Of a stretch of 64,000 bases of DNA, positions 1-7,194 are shown in pieces. Each line of letters begins with the position of its first letter. Within the stretch, counting starts at the first letter, position 1. The position numbers and the translations under genes are program-made. Under the pieces are notes generated by a model. It searched no databases, was not told the origin of the DNA, and saw only the letters and a list, made by a program, of their open reading frames with translations. The stretch comes from Brevinema_A sp051647535 (lineage in GTDB: Bacteria > Spirochaetota > Brevinematia > Brevinematales > Brevinemataceae). The stretch covers positions 1-64,000 of the forward strand of contig JBOFEA010000020.1 of assembly GCA_051647535.1 (NCBI GenBank), given 5' to 3'.

Positions 1-161
1 AATTTATAATACTCTAATTCTAAATATTTTTCTTTTATTTTTATCTATCTAAACATATTAATTTTTATACCATAATTATTCTATATCATGCTTATTTTCA
101 ATAACTTTCTTTCATTTTTATCTATCCAATAATTCAAACAGTTACTAAATGGGTATATCAT

Positions 162-190
162 ACTATATCATAAAAACATCTAATATTCAA
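162..190 (-). promoter_or_regulatory. Predicted sigma-70 promoter in leader repeat copy 1
   Basis: Read on the minus strand: -35 TTGAAT (185-190), 17-bp spacer, -10 TATAGT (162-167). Both hexamers and the spacing are conserved in copy 2. It would transcribe leftwards out of the window. Confidence 0.55.
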
Positions 191-396
191 CAGTTTGCTC
201 GATTTATTTCTTTAATTTTATTTGTTTATTTGTTTTAAACAAAATATTAGTTACAACAATATATCATAAAAACACTAACAATCCAATACTTTGATTAAGA
301 AATTTGTCGAGAAGAAATTTCGGTTAATACTGTATACAACCCCTTAAACTAAACAAATGACAATATCTTTACCGATTTCATTGTGGTGACAACAAA

Positions 397-419
397 CCCC
401 CATCCATTACGGATGGGGG
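397..419 (-). terminator. Terminator hairpin downstream of the lipoprotein gene (repeat copy 1)
   Basis: A perfect 9-bp stem (CCCCCATCC / GGATGGGGG) with loop ATTAC lies about 50 bases past the stop of the 470-985 gene. The tract after it is TTTGTT on the minus strand and TTTCGTT on the plus strand, so termination may be modest but bidirectional. The equivalent hairpin at 1319-1341 has a compensating base-pair change. Confidence 0.65.
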
Positions 420-469
420 TTTCGTTAATTTCAGAAGATTATACAAAAAGTAGTTGTTTGAACATTGTA

Positions 470-985
470 TTAAATTTGACGTCCGATCACTACTCCATTA
501 AAAATAAACTGACCATTTATAATTTCAATGGTGACGTTATCATATGCTGAGTTACCGCCTATCATTACAAATTTACTCTCAAATACTGCCTTAGTAGACG
601 ATTCTATCCTCACTTGAGCGTCAAACAAAGTTTTTTCAACAGATACAACTCCAGATTCAGCATTATAAGCCTCTACTACAAAATTTGGAACAACTTTTCC
701 ATACTTATTATCTACCCAAGTCACGATCGTACCACTTTTACTTATATTGAAGTTTTTTCCAAAGTATGAACCAACGGATACATCTCCTATAACTTTATAT
801 TTTTTCGAAAATAATGCTATAAATTTTTCTCTCATAGCCTCTTCAGTCTCTTCAGATCCTCCAGATCCTTCGCCAACAATACTTTCATTTTCATCAAGTA
901 AATTTTGATTTTGAGAACTAAGTGCCGAACACGAATTTAACAGCAAAATCAACACAAATAACCAACTATGTTTTACAAATAACAT
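470..985 (-). CDS. Small surface lipoprotein of unknown function
   Basis: 171-residue predicted lipoprotein. A short N-terminal hydrophobic segment (residues 6-16) ends in a spirochaete-style lipobox, LLNSC, giving a lipidated Cys at residue 19 followed by a Ser/Gly/Glu-rich linker (about 20-48). The rest looks like a compact beta-rich domain; I recognise no family. The start is supported by GGAGGAATAATTATG. The gene is bracketed by two copies of a leader repeat and has its own predicted promoter (1083-1111) and terminator (397-419). It therefore looks like one member of a tandem set of similarly controlled lipoprotein genes whose next member lies left of base 1. The lipoprotein call is firm; the function is unknown. 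Confidence 0.8.
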   Translation of the reverse strand: MLFVKHSWLFVLILLLNSCSALSSQNQNLLDENESIVGEGSGGSEETEEAMREKFIALFSKKYKVIGDVSVGSYFGKNFNISKSGTIVTWVDNKYGKVVPNFVVEAYNAESGVVSVEKTLFDAQVRIESSTKAVFESKFVMIGGNSAYDNVTIEIINGQFIFNGVVIGRQI

Positions 986-1082
986 AATTATTCCTCCAAA
1001 TTTATAATACTCTAATTCTAAATATCTTTCTTTTATTTTTATCTATCTAATAATACAAACGGTCACTAAATAGGTATATCAT

Positions 1083-1111
1083 ACTATATCATAAAAACAT
1101 CTAATATTCAA
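1083..1111 (-). promoter_or_regulatory. Predicted promoter of the 470-985 lipoprotein gene
   Basis: Minus strand: -35 TTGAAT (1106-1111), 17-bp spacer, -10 TATAGT (1083-1088). It gives a leader of roughly 90 nt before the start codon at 985. The same elements recur at the same spacing in repeat copy 1. Confidence 0.6.
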
Positions 1112-1318
1112 CCATTTGCTCGATTTATTTCTTTAATTTTATTTATTTATTTGTTTTAAAAATACAATTAGTTACAATAATACACCATAAAAACACTAAC
1201 AATCCAATACTTTGATTAAGAAATTTGTCGAGAAGAAATTTCGGTCTATCCTGTATACACCACCTTAAACCTAACAAACGACAATATCTTTACCGATTTC
1301 ATTGTGGTGACAACGAAA

Positions 1319-1341
1319 CCCTCATCCATTACGGGTGAGGG
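1319..1341 (-). terminator. Terminator hairpin after the phage-spike-like gene (repeat copy 2)
   Basis: Stem CCCTCATCC / GGGTGAGGG with loop ATTAC. Relative to copy 1, one C-G pair has become T-A and one T-A pair has become a T-G wobble. Pairing is thus kept while the sequence changed. A TTTTTTG tract follows on the plus strand and TTTCGTT on the minus strand. Confidence 0.65.
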
Positions 1342-1434
1342 TTTTTTGTTAATTTCAGAAGATTATCTTATGACAAGACCGTCAAGAACCTCAATAGCAG
1401 AAGATCACGATATTTCAATACCTGAACAATAGTA

Positions 1435-2043
1435 TTATTGATTATCAAGTACTTGTTTAATATTATTAGCTAGATTTTCCAATTGAACTTGGTTTTTTTG
1501 AGAAACAGATAATTGATTAGGGAGAACATTTACAGGGACAGATCCCCCACTCACAGGACATGTACCCATTAAAGGACTGCTGGCACTTATCGTTATATTT
1601 TTAATTTCTGTAATCAGTTCGTTAATCAAATTACCTAAATTCTGCTCATTTGCTTCTATACGTATTTTGCTTCCTACATTAATACTGGCACTGTTGTTTT
1701 TGATCAGCAACGTATTATCCGGAACCGTTTGGTTGACTTCTGTTCCCATTACAGCTGTTATAATAGGACGTTCAATATAACCTTCAATAAAATTTAAAAG
1801 AACAATCGAATCTTTGGAAATCGACGTCCATATTCCGGCTTGATTAGTTCCCCAAATCTTCGGAACAGGAACATCATATACAATATTTTTATCAACCGCT
1901 TCTGTACCGTCACTCTCAAGAATAATACAATCACATGTATACTTACTTGGATTAAAATCAGATACTTTAGCCAGTTTTGGTCTTTGATAACTGTTAATAT
2001 GCATATCAATAATTTTCTCAATCATTTCCAGATATTGCGACAT
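1435..2043 (-). CDS. Orphan phage baseplate-spike protein, Gp138 N-terminal domain-like
   Basis: 202 residues without a signal peptide. The central part (about 35-105) resembles the OB-fold domain of phage Gp138/gpV-type spike proteins: a beta-rich stretch with YDVPVPKIWG, then a hydrophobic VLLNFIEGYIERPIITAVMG segment typical of the 'GD.VlllF.e...D.pii.G' pattern. The remainder carries a short beta region and a C-terminal helical tail (about 130-202) with Asn/Gln-rich heptad-like spacing. In phages such proteins form or cap the membrane-piercing spike of a contractile tail. No other tail, capsid or lysis gene is nearby, so this is either a prophage remnant or a domesticated or toxin-delivery component. 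The start is supported by AAGGAGAATTATTATG. The family call is by pattern only. Confidence 0.6.
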   Translation of the reverse strand: MSQYLEMIEKIIDMHINSYQRPKLAKVSDFNPSKYTCDCIILESDGTEAVDKNIVYDVPVPKIWGTNQAGIWTSISKDSIVLLNFIEGYIERPIITAVMGTEVNQTVPDNTLLIKNNSASINVGSKIRIEANEQNLGNLINELITEIKNITISASSPLMGTCPVSGGSVPVNVLPNQLSVSQKNQVQLENLANNIKQVLDNQ

Positions 2044-2254
2044 AATAATTCTCCTTATTACAAATATAACTTATTATAGTTTATTATATAAATTTAGTCA
2101 ATAAATATCTATAAAAAACAAGTTTTATTCGCTAAATATCTTTAAATTGCAATAATATAGGATCATTTTATAAATATACGGACAATAATCAAATTACAAC
2201 TGAACATATACAATATCGTATCAGGAGTATGTATTTCACATTTTATATGCAAAA

Positions 2255-2296
2255 AACCTCCTAATGTTTTTATTATCTAAAAAACACTAGGAGGTT
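2255..2296 (-). terminator. Intrinsic terminator of the radical SAM gene
   Basis: Near-perfect inverted repeat, AACCTCCTAATGTTTTT at 2255-2271 against AAAAACACTAGGAGGTT ending near 2296. On the minus strand it is followed by a TTTTTT tract. It sits just after the stop codon at 2318. The rest of the 2044-2317 gap shows nothing else. Confidence 0.85.
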
Positions 2297-2317
2297 ATTG
2301 AAAATATCAATCTTTAC

Positions 2318-3022
2318 TTATTGTTCAAAAACACCCAAATCTTTATTATCAATCAATAATTCTACTTGAGAATGGTTCTTCAAATGCGAATAATTTTCAA
2401 CAAACCATGCCACTAACAACTCATCTCTTTGTACTTCCGTACCATTATCCACAAATACATTCACTGTTATACTATTAAAATATTTCAATCCTAATTCAAT
2501 ATCTCTTTGAATCATTTCCTTCGTCTGACCTTTTGTACAGATCAGTAAGCAGATAGAATATATATCTTGAGAAATTTTAATACAATCATTTTCAGATATC
2601 GTGAAACGTTTACCGTAATGATGAATCCGAAAATTATTATCAAACGTTTCGATACCCATTCTAAAACGGATTTCAATTCCTTTGAAAAATTCTCGAATTT
2701 CGTTTAACCGTCCAAGATAGCCATAGTAGACTTCAAAATATAATAAGGTAATATCTTTCTCAACCGCAATATCTCGAATTTTTTCCAGTGTCGAAAGCGG
2801 AAGTTCAAACACAGATCCCGAATTCAAAACTTCCAATACACCAAATATACCATTAACATTATCTAATACAGCAAAATTAATACTCTTAATTTCTTGATCA
2901 TTATTAGAATTATCTTCAATATAATTACAAAATTTACATTTTCCATATTTACATGGATAACCTTTTAAAAGAACTATTTCTCTTGGATTTTTTTCACCAA
3001 TAACACTATAACGCACTCCCAT
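2318..3022 (-). CDS. Short radical SAM-like Fe-S protein (CX4CX2C)
   Basis: 234 residues. Near the N-terminus is a cysteine cluster, Cys24-X4-Cys29-X2-Cys32 (PCKYGKCKFCNY), preceded by PREIVLLKG. This is the layout of a radical S-adenosylmethionine enzyme binding a 4Fe-4S cluster, except that the usual spacing is CX3CX2C. The protein is short for a full radical SAM barrel, but later segments (ITLLYFEVYYG, IEIRFRMGIETFD, SITVNVFVDNGTE) read like its alternating strands and helices. The substrate cannot be told from the sequence. Small radical SAM proteins of this size occur in nucleoside-salvage and tRNA-modification settings, and a queuosine-salvage role is only one hypothesis. The gene stands alone, with its own terminator and a structured element upstream. 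The start has AAAGGATCACAATG. Confidence 0.65.
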   Translation of the reverse strand: MGVRYSVIGEKNPREIVLLKGYPCKYGKCKFCNYIEDNSNNDQEIKSINFAVLDNVNGIFGVLEVLNSGSVFELPLSTLEKIRDIAVEKDITLLYFEVYYGYLGRLNEIREFFKGIEIRFRMGIETFDNNFRIHHYGKRFTISENDCIKISQDIYSICLLICTKGQTKEMIQRDIELGLKYFNSITVNVFVDNGTEVQRDELLVAWFVENYSHLKNHSQVELLIDNKDLGVFEQ

Positions 3023-3139
3023 TGTGATCCTTTCCTATCAGAATTATTATTACCAGTAGTATACAACAAACTAATAATATTTACAAATCAGCACTCAAAA
3101 GCAAATTTATATTTTTCATTTTAATATAATCCAACAAAA

Positions 3140-3217
3140 ACCCCTATAGAACTTGCGGGCCAACCTTGAATATGGACTATTATAAAAACCATCAAGATAG
3201 CAAGATTCTACAGGGGT
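3140..3217 (-). ncRNA. Structured ~78-nt element, candidate small RNA, attenuator or terminator
   Basis: A long imperfect hairpin occupies the 3023-3397 gap. The outer arm (3140-3155) pairs with 3200-3217 over about 16 bp: ACCCCTATAGAACTTGC against GCAAGATTCTACAGGGGT. A second inner stem (CTTGA near 3164-3168, TCAAG near 3192-3196) extends it. On the minus strand the structure ends in GGGGTTTTTG, a short U tract. It lies about 115 bases upstream of the radical SAM start and 180 bases downstream of the 3398-4051 gene. It could terminate that gene, control the radical SAM gene, or be an independent RNA or a small mobile inverted repeat. The rest of the gap shows nothing. Confidence 0.5.
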
Positions 3218-3397
3218 ATAAAATTAACATGTTATTTAATAGTATTATAGCACAGACATTTAAATTTTGTCAATAATAAAATATATATTTTTATCATTAT
3301 ATACAACTTAACATATAACACTTTTAAAAACACGTAAGTTTAATTCAGTAACTACTTTAACTTCTTAACGAACAAGCAATAAAAAATACTTTTACTG

Positions 3398-4051
3398 CTA
3401 TACTATTTGAAATACCACACGAACGATTTTTTGTACTATCTCCTCAACAAATGAATTGATCGAATTATTACTATAATCTAACAGATATTTCACTCTTTTC
3501 ATACGTGCCGGAAGTATATTTTTATTAGTAACAGAACCTTGATTATTAGTATATTGTATGGAAATAACACTATTCGTTTGAAGATTTTCCGTCATAAAAG
3601 CAATAAAAGATGTTTCCATTATACGTCCTGTTGTGATTATACCCTGACTAACATCTTGAGGAGAAATGAAATATTCAAATGTTTTTGTTTTGTTCTTAAT
3701 TAACAATTTTTCTGCAAAATAAGTTTTTTTTATATCGGATTCGATACGAAATAGAACTAATCCTAAAAATTTCTGATGATTGATCTGCGTAAAGATACTT
3801 GATGTAAATTCATAATCATCTCCGGTATAACCACTTAAAATCTGTGATTCCGTTATCCCAGAAATTTTCATTAATTCATTCAAATTAACCATTCCTAACT
3901 CTATTGTTAACACGTCCGCACCGGATGAAATATATGAATATGTGACCCCATTTGTTGAGTTTTGCAAAGTTTGATATCCCAAAGGAAATTGAGCAGAATA
4001 TAGATACGAAGAATGTAATAATAAAAGTATCGCAAAATAAAAATTTTTCAT
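3398..4051 (-). CDS. Secreted protein of unknown function
   Basis: 217 residues with a cleavable-looking signal peptide: MKNF, then a hydrophobic core of about 12 residues, with a likely cut after YLYSA at residue 20. There is no lipobox Cys, so it is probably periplasmic or exported. The mature part alternates beta-like stretches (VLTIELGMVNL, FLGLVLFRIESD, SVISIQYTNNQG) with polar loops and ends in a hydrophobic amphipathic tail (FVEEIVQKIVRVVFQIV). No family was recognised. It has its own Shine-Dalgarno sequence (AGGAGAGAATCTTCATG) and sits alone between GroES and the structured element at 3140-3217. Confidence 0.7.
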   Translation of the reverse strand: MKNFYFAILLLLHSSYLYSAQFPLGYQTLQNSTNGVTYSYISSGADVLTIELGMVNLNELMKISGITESQILSGYTGDDYEFTSSIFTQINHQKFLGLVLFRIESDIKKTYFAEKLLIKNKTKTFEYFISPQDVSQGIITTGRIMETSFIAFMTENLQTNSVISIQYTNNQGSVTNKNILPARMKRVKYLLDYSNNSINSFVEEIVQKIVRVVFQIV

Positions 4052-4185
4052 GAAGATTCTCTCCTAATTCAATAAGTTTATATTTCCATTATAAGTCCAT
4101 AAAAAAAAATTGATCAGTATCATACAAATCTTATATTAATCTTGTAATTATCACAAATATTTCTCTCATAAAAAACAGTATAACA

Positions 4186-4215
4186 AAATAAAGCGGAATT
4201 TCTCCCGCTTTATTT
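4186..4215 (-). terminator. Intrinsic terminator of groES
   Basis: Perfect 11-bp stem (AAATAAAGCGG / CCGCTTTATTT) with an 8-nt loop, starting about 20 bases past the groES stop. The T-rich arm reads TTTATTTTGTT on the minus strand. Confidence 0.8.
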
Positions 4216-4234
4216 TTAGAAATTTTACACTATA

Positions 4235-4495
4235 TTATGCAATAACAGCTAAAACATTATCCATCTCGAGCAACAATAGTTCTTTTCCATCTTGTACAAA
4301 TTGAGTACCTGCATATTTATCAAAAACAACAACCTGATTTTCTTTGACTAAAATATCTTTATCGCCAACTGCCAAGACAATACCTGTATTAGTTTTTTCT
4401 TGAGCCGTTGTAGGAATATATAATCCGCTTTCGGTTTTTTCTTCTGTTGTTTTTACTTCAACAAGGACACGGCTGCCTAAAGGTTTAATATTCAT
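4235..4495 (-). CDS. groES: Co-chaperonin GroES
   Basis: 86-residue GroES/Cpn10, the heptameric lid that caps GroEL during protein folding. The family pattern is clear: IKPLGSRVLVEV at the N-terminus, the mobile loop TESGLYIPTTAQEK (about 21-34) that contacts GroEL, GIVLAVGDKD, then VVFDKYAGTQF and the C-terminal LLLLEMDNVLAVIA strand. It is about ten residues shorter than the usual 94-97, the missing residues falling between the AVGDKD segment and VVVFDKYAG. groEL is not adjacent, and no CIRCE-type operator (TTAGCACTC inverted repeat) was found upstream. It has a strong Shine-Dalgarno sequence (GGAGGATTCATATG) and its own terminator, so it is monocistronic. Confidence 0.95.
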   Translation of the reverse strand: MNIKPLGSRVLVEVKTTEEKTESGLYIPTTAQEKTNTGIVLAVGDKDILVKENQVVVFDKYAGTQFVQDGKELLLLEMDNVLAVIA

Positions 4496-4569
4496 ATGAA
4501 TCCTCCATTATTATATATTATAAATAATATCATCATTATAAAACATATAGCAAAAAATATGCCAAACTC

Positions 4570-5547
4570 TTAAAACTGTGAACTATCAGGATTTTTTTTC
4601 CAAATTTCTAATTCCTCAGGAGTAAGCTTCCATCTAGGATAACCTAATGAAAACCAGTTACTAATATCTTGTTTAATAATTCCTTCATAGGTATGGTAAA
4701 CTATTGTCATTAAATTTCTTACATCATTAGTTTTATCATTTGTTTGTTCAAATACAAAAGGAGCTTGAACAGAAACTAAATAATTTCCACTACCGATATA
4801 TTTAGTGAATCCAAAGAACAATTGAGATTTCATACGCAAAGCCAAAGCCGCTGTACCTTGAGGAACCGCAGCATCTTTACCGAAAAAAGGAATAAATAAA
4901 GGCGAAAACCAGTGAGTTTGATCAGCAACTAAAGCCACTGAAACACCATTTTTCAATTGATACATTAAGTCTTTCATTTTAGAAATTTCATTATAAACAG
5001 GATTCACATCCAATTTTTTCCGCAAATACTGCAGATGAGAATCTATAAAAGGATTAAACTGACGTTCCACCAAACATAATAACGGAATTCCAATACTATT
5101 AATAAAACAGCCTAACAACTCCCAATTCCCATAATGTAGAGTAAATCCTATAAATCCTTGATTTCTATGTAAAAAAGCTTTTGAAATTGTAACGGGTTCA
5201 TCGATCCGTATCCAAGAAATCATTTCATGAAAAGACATTCGGGTAAAAGCAATCATTTCCAAAATAATTCTCAATTCATAACCGCAAATCACTGATCCTA
5301 TTTGTTTCAATTCCGGATCCGAAAACTGTTTATCCGGATAGATAATAGATAGATTTTCTAAAATTATTTGTTTCTTATATTTTGATAAAGTAAATATCAA
5401 GAAACCAATTTTTTTTGATACAGAGTAAATATGTTTGTAAGAAATACAATATGATAAGATATGTACAAGCAAAAGAATAAAAAATGCTTCAATTAACATA
5501 AATATTTTTCTAATAATAGAGAAACTGCGTTTTGCCATAAAAAACAT
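4570..5547 (-). CDS. Lipid A lauroyl/myristoyl acyltransferase family protein (LpxL/HtrB-like)
   Basis: 325-residue member of the LpxL/HtrB/LpxM family, which transfers acyl chains to lipid A precursors at the inner membrane. An N-terminal membrane anchor (about 12-35) precedes the acyltransferase domain, with the catalytic HX4E motif HYGNWE (His138-Glu143), a LLCLVERQFNP segment and the ALVADQ motif (about 205-210) followed by the PFFGK and GTAALAL segments typical of the family. Together with the two Lpt permeases at 20520-23381 it indicates that the organism makes lipid A or a related acylated glycolipid. The first ATG (5547) has a cramped ribosome-binding site; the ATG three codons on (5538) is a possible alternative start. 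It is separated from groES by only about 75 bases, with no terminator seen. Confidence 0.85.
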   Translation of the reverse strand: MFFMAKRSFSIIRKIFMLIEAFFILLLVHILSYCISYKHIYSVSKKIGFLIFTLSKYKKQIILENLSIIYPDKQFSDPELKQIGSVICGYELRIILEMIAFTRMSFHEMISWIRIDEPVTISKAFLHRNQGFIGFTLHYGNWELLGCFINSIGIPLLCLVERQFNPFIDSHLQYLRKKLDVNPVYNEISKMKDLMYQLKNGVSVALVADQTHWFSPLFIPFFGKDAAVPQGTAALALRMKSQLFFGFTKYIGSGNYLVSVQAPFVFEQTNDKTNDVRNLMTIVYHTYEGIIKQDISNWFSLGYPRWKLTPEELEIWKKNPDSSQF

Positions 5548-5650
5548 ACCTTTACCAAAAAGAAATTAACCGTAAGCAAATTTTTACTTTAATTAATTTC
5601 TTGTTTCAATTTAACAAAAACCATATGATTAACAATCCATATCATACAAA

Positions 5651-6328
5651 TTACAACATATTTTTCTCTTTTTCGGTTGCTTTAGCTTGTTTCTTTTTTT
5701 CCAACCGTTCTTTCTTTTCTGTTGCTTTTCTTTCCTTAGCCAGTTGTCTTCTTAATTTGTCTGCAACTTTTTCTTCTTTGGCAATTTGTTTATCACGTAA
5801 TGCATTAGCTCGTTTATCTTCTAAGAAAAGCAAATCCTCTTGTTTAATCAAGATTTTATAATCTTTAATGTTTCTCACTCTATTACCCATAAACTTAGCT
5901 AACGCTTGGGCAGCAAGAGGAGCTCCTTTAATTTCGAGAATTTTATCAAAAAATTCCAATGCTTTATGATATTGTTTACGATGAAAATAGATATAACCGG
6001 ATTCATAATGAGCCCATGATGAAATTTCAGGATCATCAGCAAATATATTTATTGCATTTGTATAAAAATACAAAGCCTTCCATTTGAAAGAATATGCATA
6101 AGTACTTGCACCCATATCTAGCACTTTCTTTCCAGACAAATGAGATAAATATTCAACTGTAGGTACATAGATTGACAATGGATTGTACATATAATTATCT
6201 TGTGATAAATTTGTAGATTGTCCTTTTGGTAAGGATTTGTCAGGCTTAAGAACAGGATCTTTAATAATAAGAGAATTGGCATTTACAGGAAAAAATAAAA
6301 AAATTACTGCTAATAATAATACTTTCAT
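5651..6328 (-). CDS. Secreted TPR-like protein with basic/acidic coiled-coil tail
   Basis: 225 residues with a signal peptide (residues 1-18, cut near VNANS). A TPR-like helical hairpin pair lies at about 85-140 (SFKWKALYFYTNAINIF, AHYESGYIYFHRKQYHKALEFFDKILEIKG). The last ~60 residues are an uninterrupted Lys/Glu/Ala-rich coiled coil ending EKEKNML. Its ATG overlaps the stop of the upstream TPR gene by four bases (ATGA), so the two are translationally coupled and likely act together. The upstream partner is cytoplasmic in appearance while this one is exported. No enzymatic motif is seen; it is probably a scaffold or assembly factor in the periplasm. Confidence 0.75.
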   Translation of the reverse strand: MKVLLLAVIFLFFPVNANSLIIKDPVLKPDKSLPKGQSTNLSQDNYMYNPLSIYVPTVEYLSHLSGKKVLDMGASTYAYSFKWKALYFYTNAINIFADDPEISSWAHYESGYIYFHRKQYHKALEFFDKILEIKGAPLAAQALAKFMGNRVRNIKDYKILIKQEDLLFLEDKRANALRDKQIAKEEKVADKLRRQLAKERKATEKKERLEKKKQAKATEKEKNML

Positions 6329-7023
6329 TTAACCCCCAAAATCTTTTCCAACTCTTTCATTCGCGATAAAATCAATTTATTATTCGGATCCAAACTCAAA
6401 GCCGTCTCTAATTCTTTTTTTGCTGCTTCATATTTTCCATGGGTCATTAATGCATAGGCAAAACTATCTCGATACACAGGATTAGTACTATCTAGTTCTA
6501 CAGCGTATCTGCATAAATCAAGTCCTTGATCAATATCTTGATTTGCATCTATAAAAATATAACCAAGATTATTAATAGCACTAGCATATTTAGGATCCAA
6601 TTCCAACGCTTTTTTTAGAGCATCAACTGCTTGCTGAGTCATATTACGTTCATAAAAAACAACTCCTAAAGCAGAATACGCTGCAGGTTCATCCGCTCCT
6701 GTCTGTAATGCTTCCCTAAATGCCCGTTCGGCTTTGCTGAATGCTTGTACATCTGCATACGCTTTACCAAGAAAAATTAAACATTTTAACTTTTGACCCG
6801 GATCCAATACACCGCTTTTTGCAATCTCCAAATACCTGATTCCACTTTGATAATTTTTAATTCTGACCAACAGTAATCCCAAATAGAAACAAACTATAGG
6901 ATTATCTTTTGTCTGCTCTGCAATTTTTAAAAGATCATCAATAGCAGAAGAAAAATCACCGGATTCCGATGACTTAACTAATAATTCTTCTAATCTATCT
7001 TTAAGAGATTGAATATCAGGCAT
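6325..7023 (-). CDS. Tetratricopeptide repeat protein
   Basis: 232 residues with no signal peptide, built of about six TPR units. The clearest are ALGVVFYERNMTQQAVDAL...LELDPKYASA (about 120-150), NNLGYIFIDANQDIDQGLDLC...VELDSTNP, and FAYALMTHGKYEAAKKELETALSLDPNNK. TPR arrays bind partner proteins, so a scaffold role is the only supported call. It is the first gene of a coupled pair with the 5651-6328 gene, whose start overlaps its stop. The ribosome-binding site AAGGAAAAGGATATG supports the start. The ~170-base gap upstream of it contains only a weak inverted repeat (about 7137-7183) without a T tract. Confidence 0.85.
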   Translation of the reverse strand: MPDIQSLKDRLEELLVKSSESGDFSSAIDDLLKIAEQTKDNPIVCFYLGLLLVRIKNYQSGIRYLEIAKSGVLDPGQKLKCLIFLGKAYADVQAFSKAERAFREALQTGADEPAAYSALGVVFYERNMTQQAVDALKKALELDPKYASAINNLGYIFIDANQDIDQGLDLCRYAVELDSTNPVYRDSFAYALMTHGKYEAAKKELETALSLDPNNKLILSRMKELEKILGVK

Positions 7024-7194
7024 ATCCTTTTCCTTAATATTTAAGAAATATTAATATAATAATTGATATTATAATTTAATATATAAAAGAAGTATATCCC
7101 GAATTTTAAAATAATGCAACATTTTGATCTATAGACCAATAACTGACAACTATATCAACTTTATAATATGATTATCAGTTATTAAATAAAATTT

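Larger units (their letters stand above)
1..457. repeat. Leader repeat, copy 1
   Basis: This non-coding stretch is a near-duplicate of 999-1367. Shared blocks include the promoter-like segment, a GAAATTT/AAATTTC hairpin (299-321 here, 1220-1242 in copy 2), the GTGGTGACAAC segment and the terminator hairpin, ending in TTTCAGAAGATTAT. Copy 1 has about 75 extra bases near 51-127 that contain a partial internal duplication of the TTTTATCTATC segment. Its left end at base 1 matches the bases immediately 5' of the Shine-Dalgarno sequence of the lipoprotein gene ending at 985. I infer that it is the leader of another, related minus-strand gene just left of the window. No gene was seen in it. Confidence 0.85.
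999..1367. repeat. Leader repeat, copy 2
   Basis: Second copy of the leader cassette, upstream of the 470-985 lipoprotein gene on the minus strand. In minus-strand order it contains a terminator hairpin (1319-1341) closing the preceding gene, a conserved 7-bp hairpin (1220-1242), a promoter (1083-1111) and a ~90-nt untranslated leader ending at the Shine-Dalgarno sequence. It lacks the ~75-bp insertion of copy 1. The rest of the 986-1434 gap holds no gene that I can see. Confidence 0.85.

Noticed and set aside
3140..3217. The long inverted repeat considered as an insertion sequence end or transposon remnant
   Set aside because: No transposase, target-site duplication or second copy was found in the window; a transcribed structure fits better.
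4496..4569. CIRCE heat-shock operator upstream of groES
   Set aside because: No TTAGCACTC-N9-GAGTGCTAA or recognisable variant is present; only a poorly spaced TTGGCA/TATAAT pair (19 bp).
7137..7183. AATAACTGA/TCAGTTATT inverted repeat after the 363-residue TPR gene
   Set aside because: Loop is about 26 bases and no T tract follows on the minus strand, so it is too weak to call a terminator.
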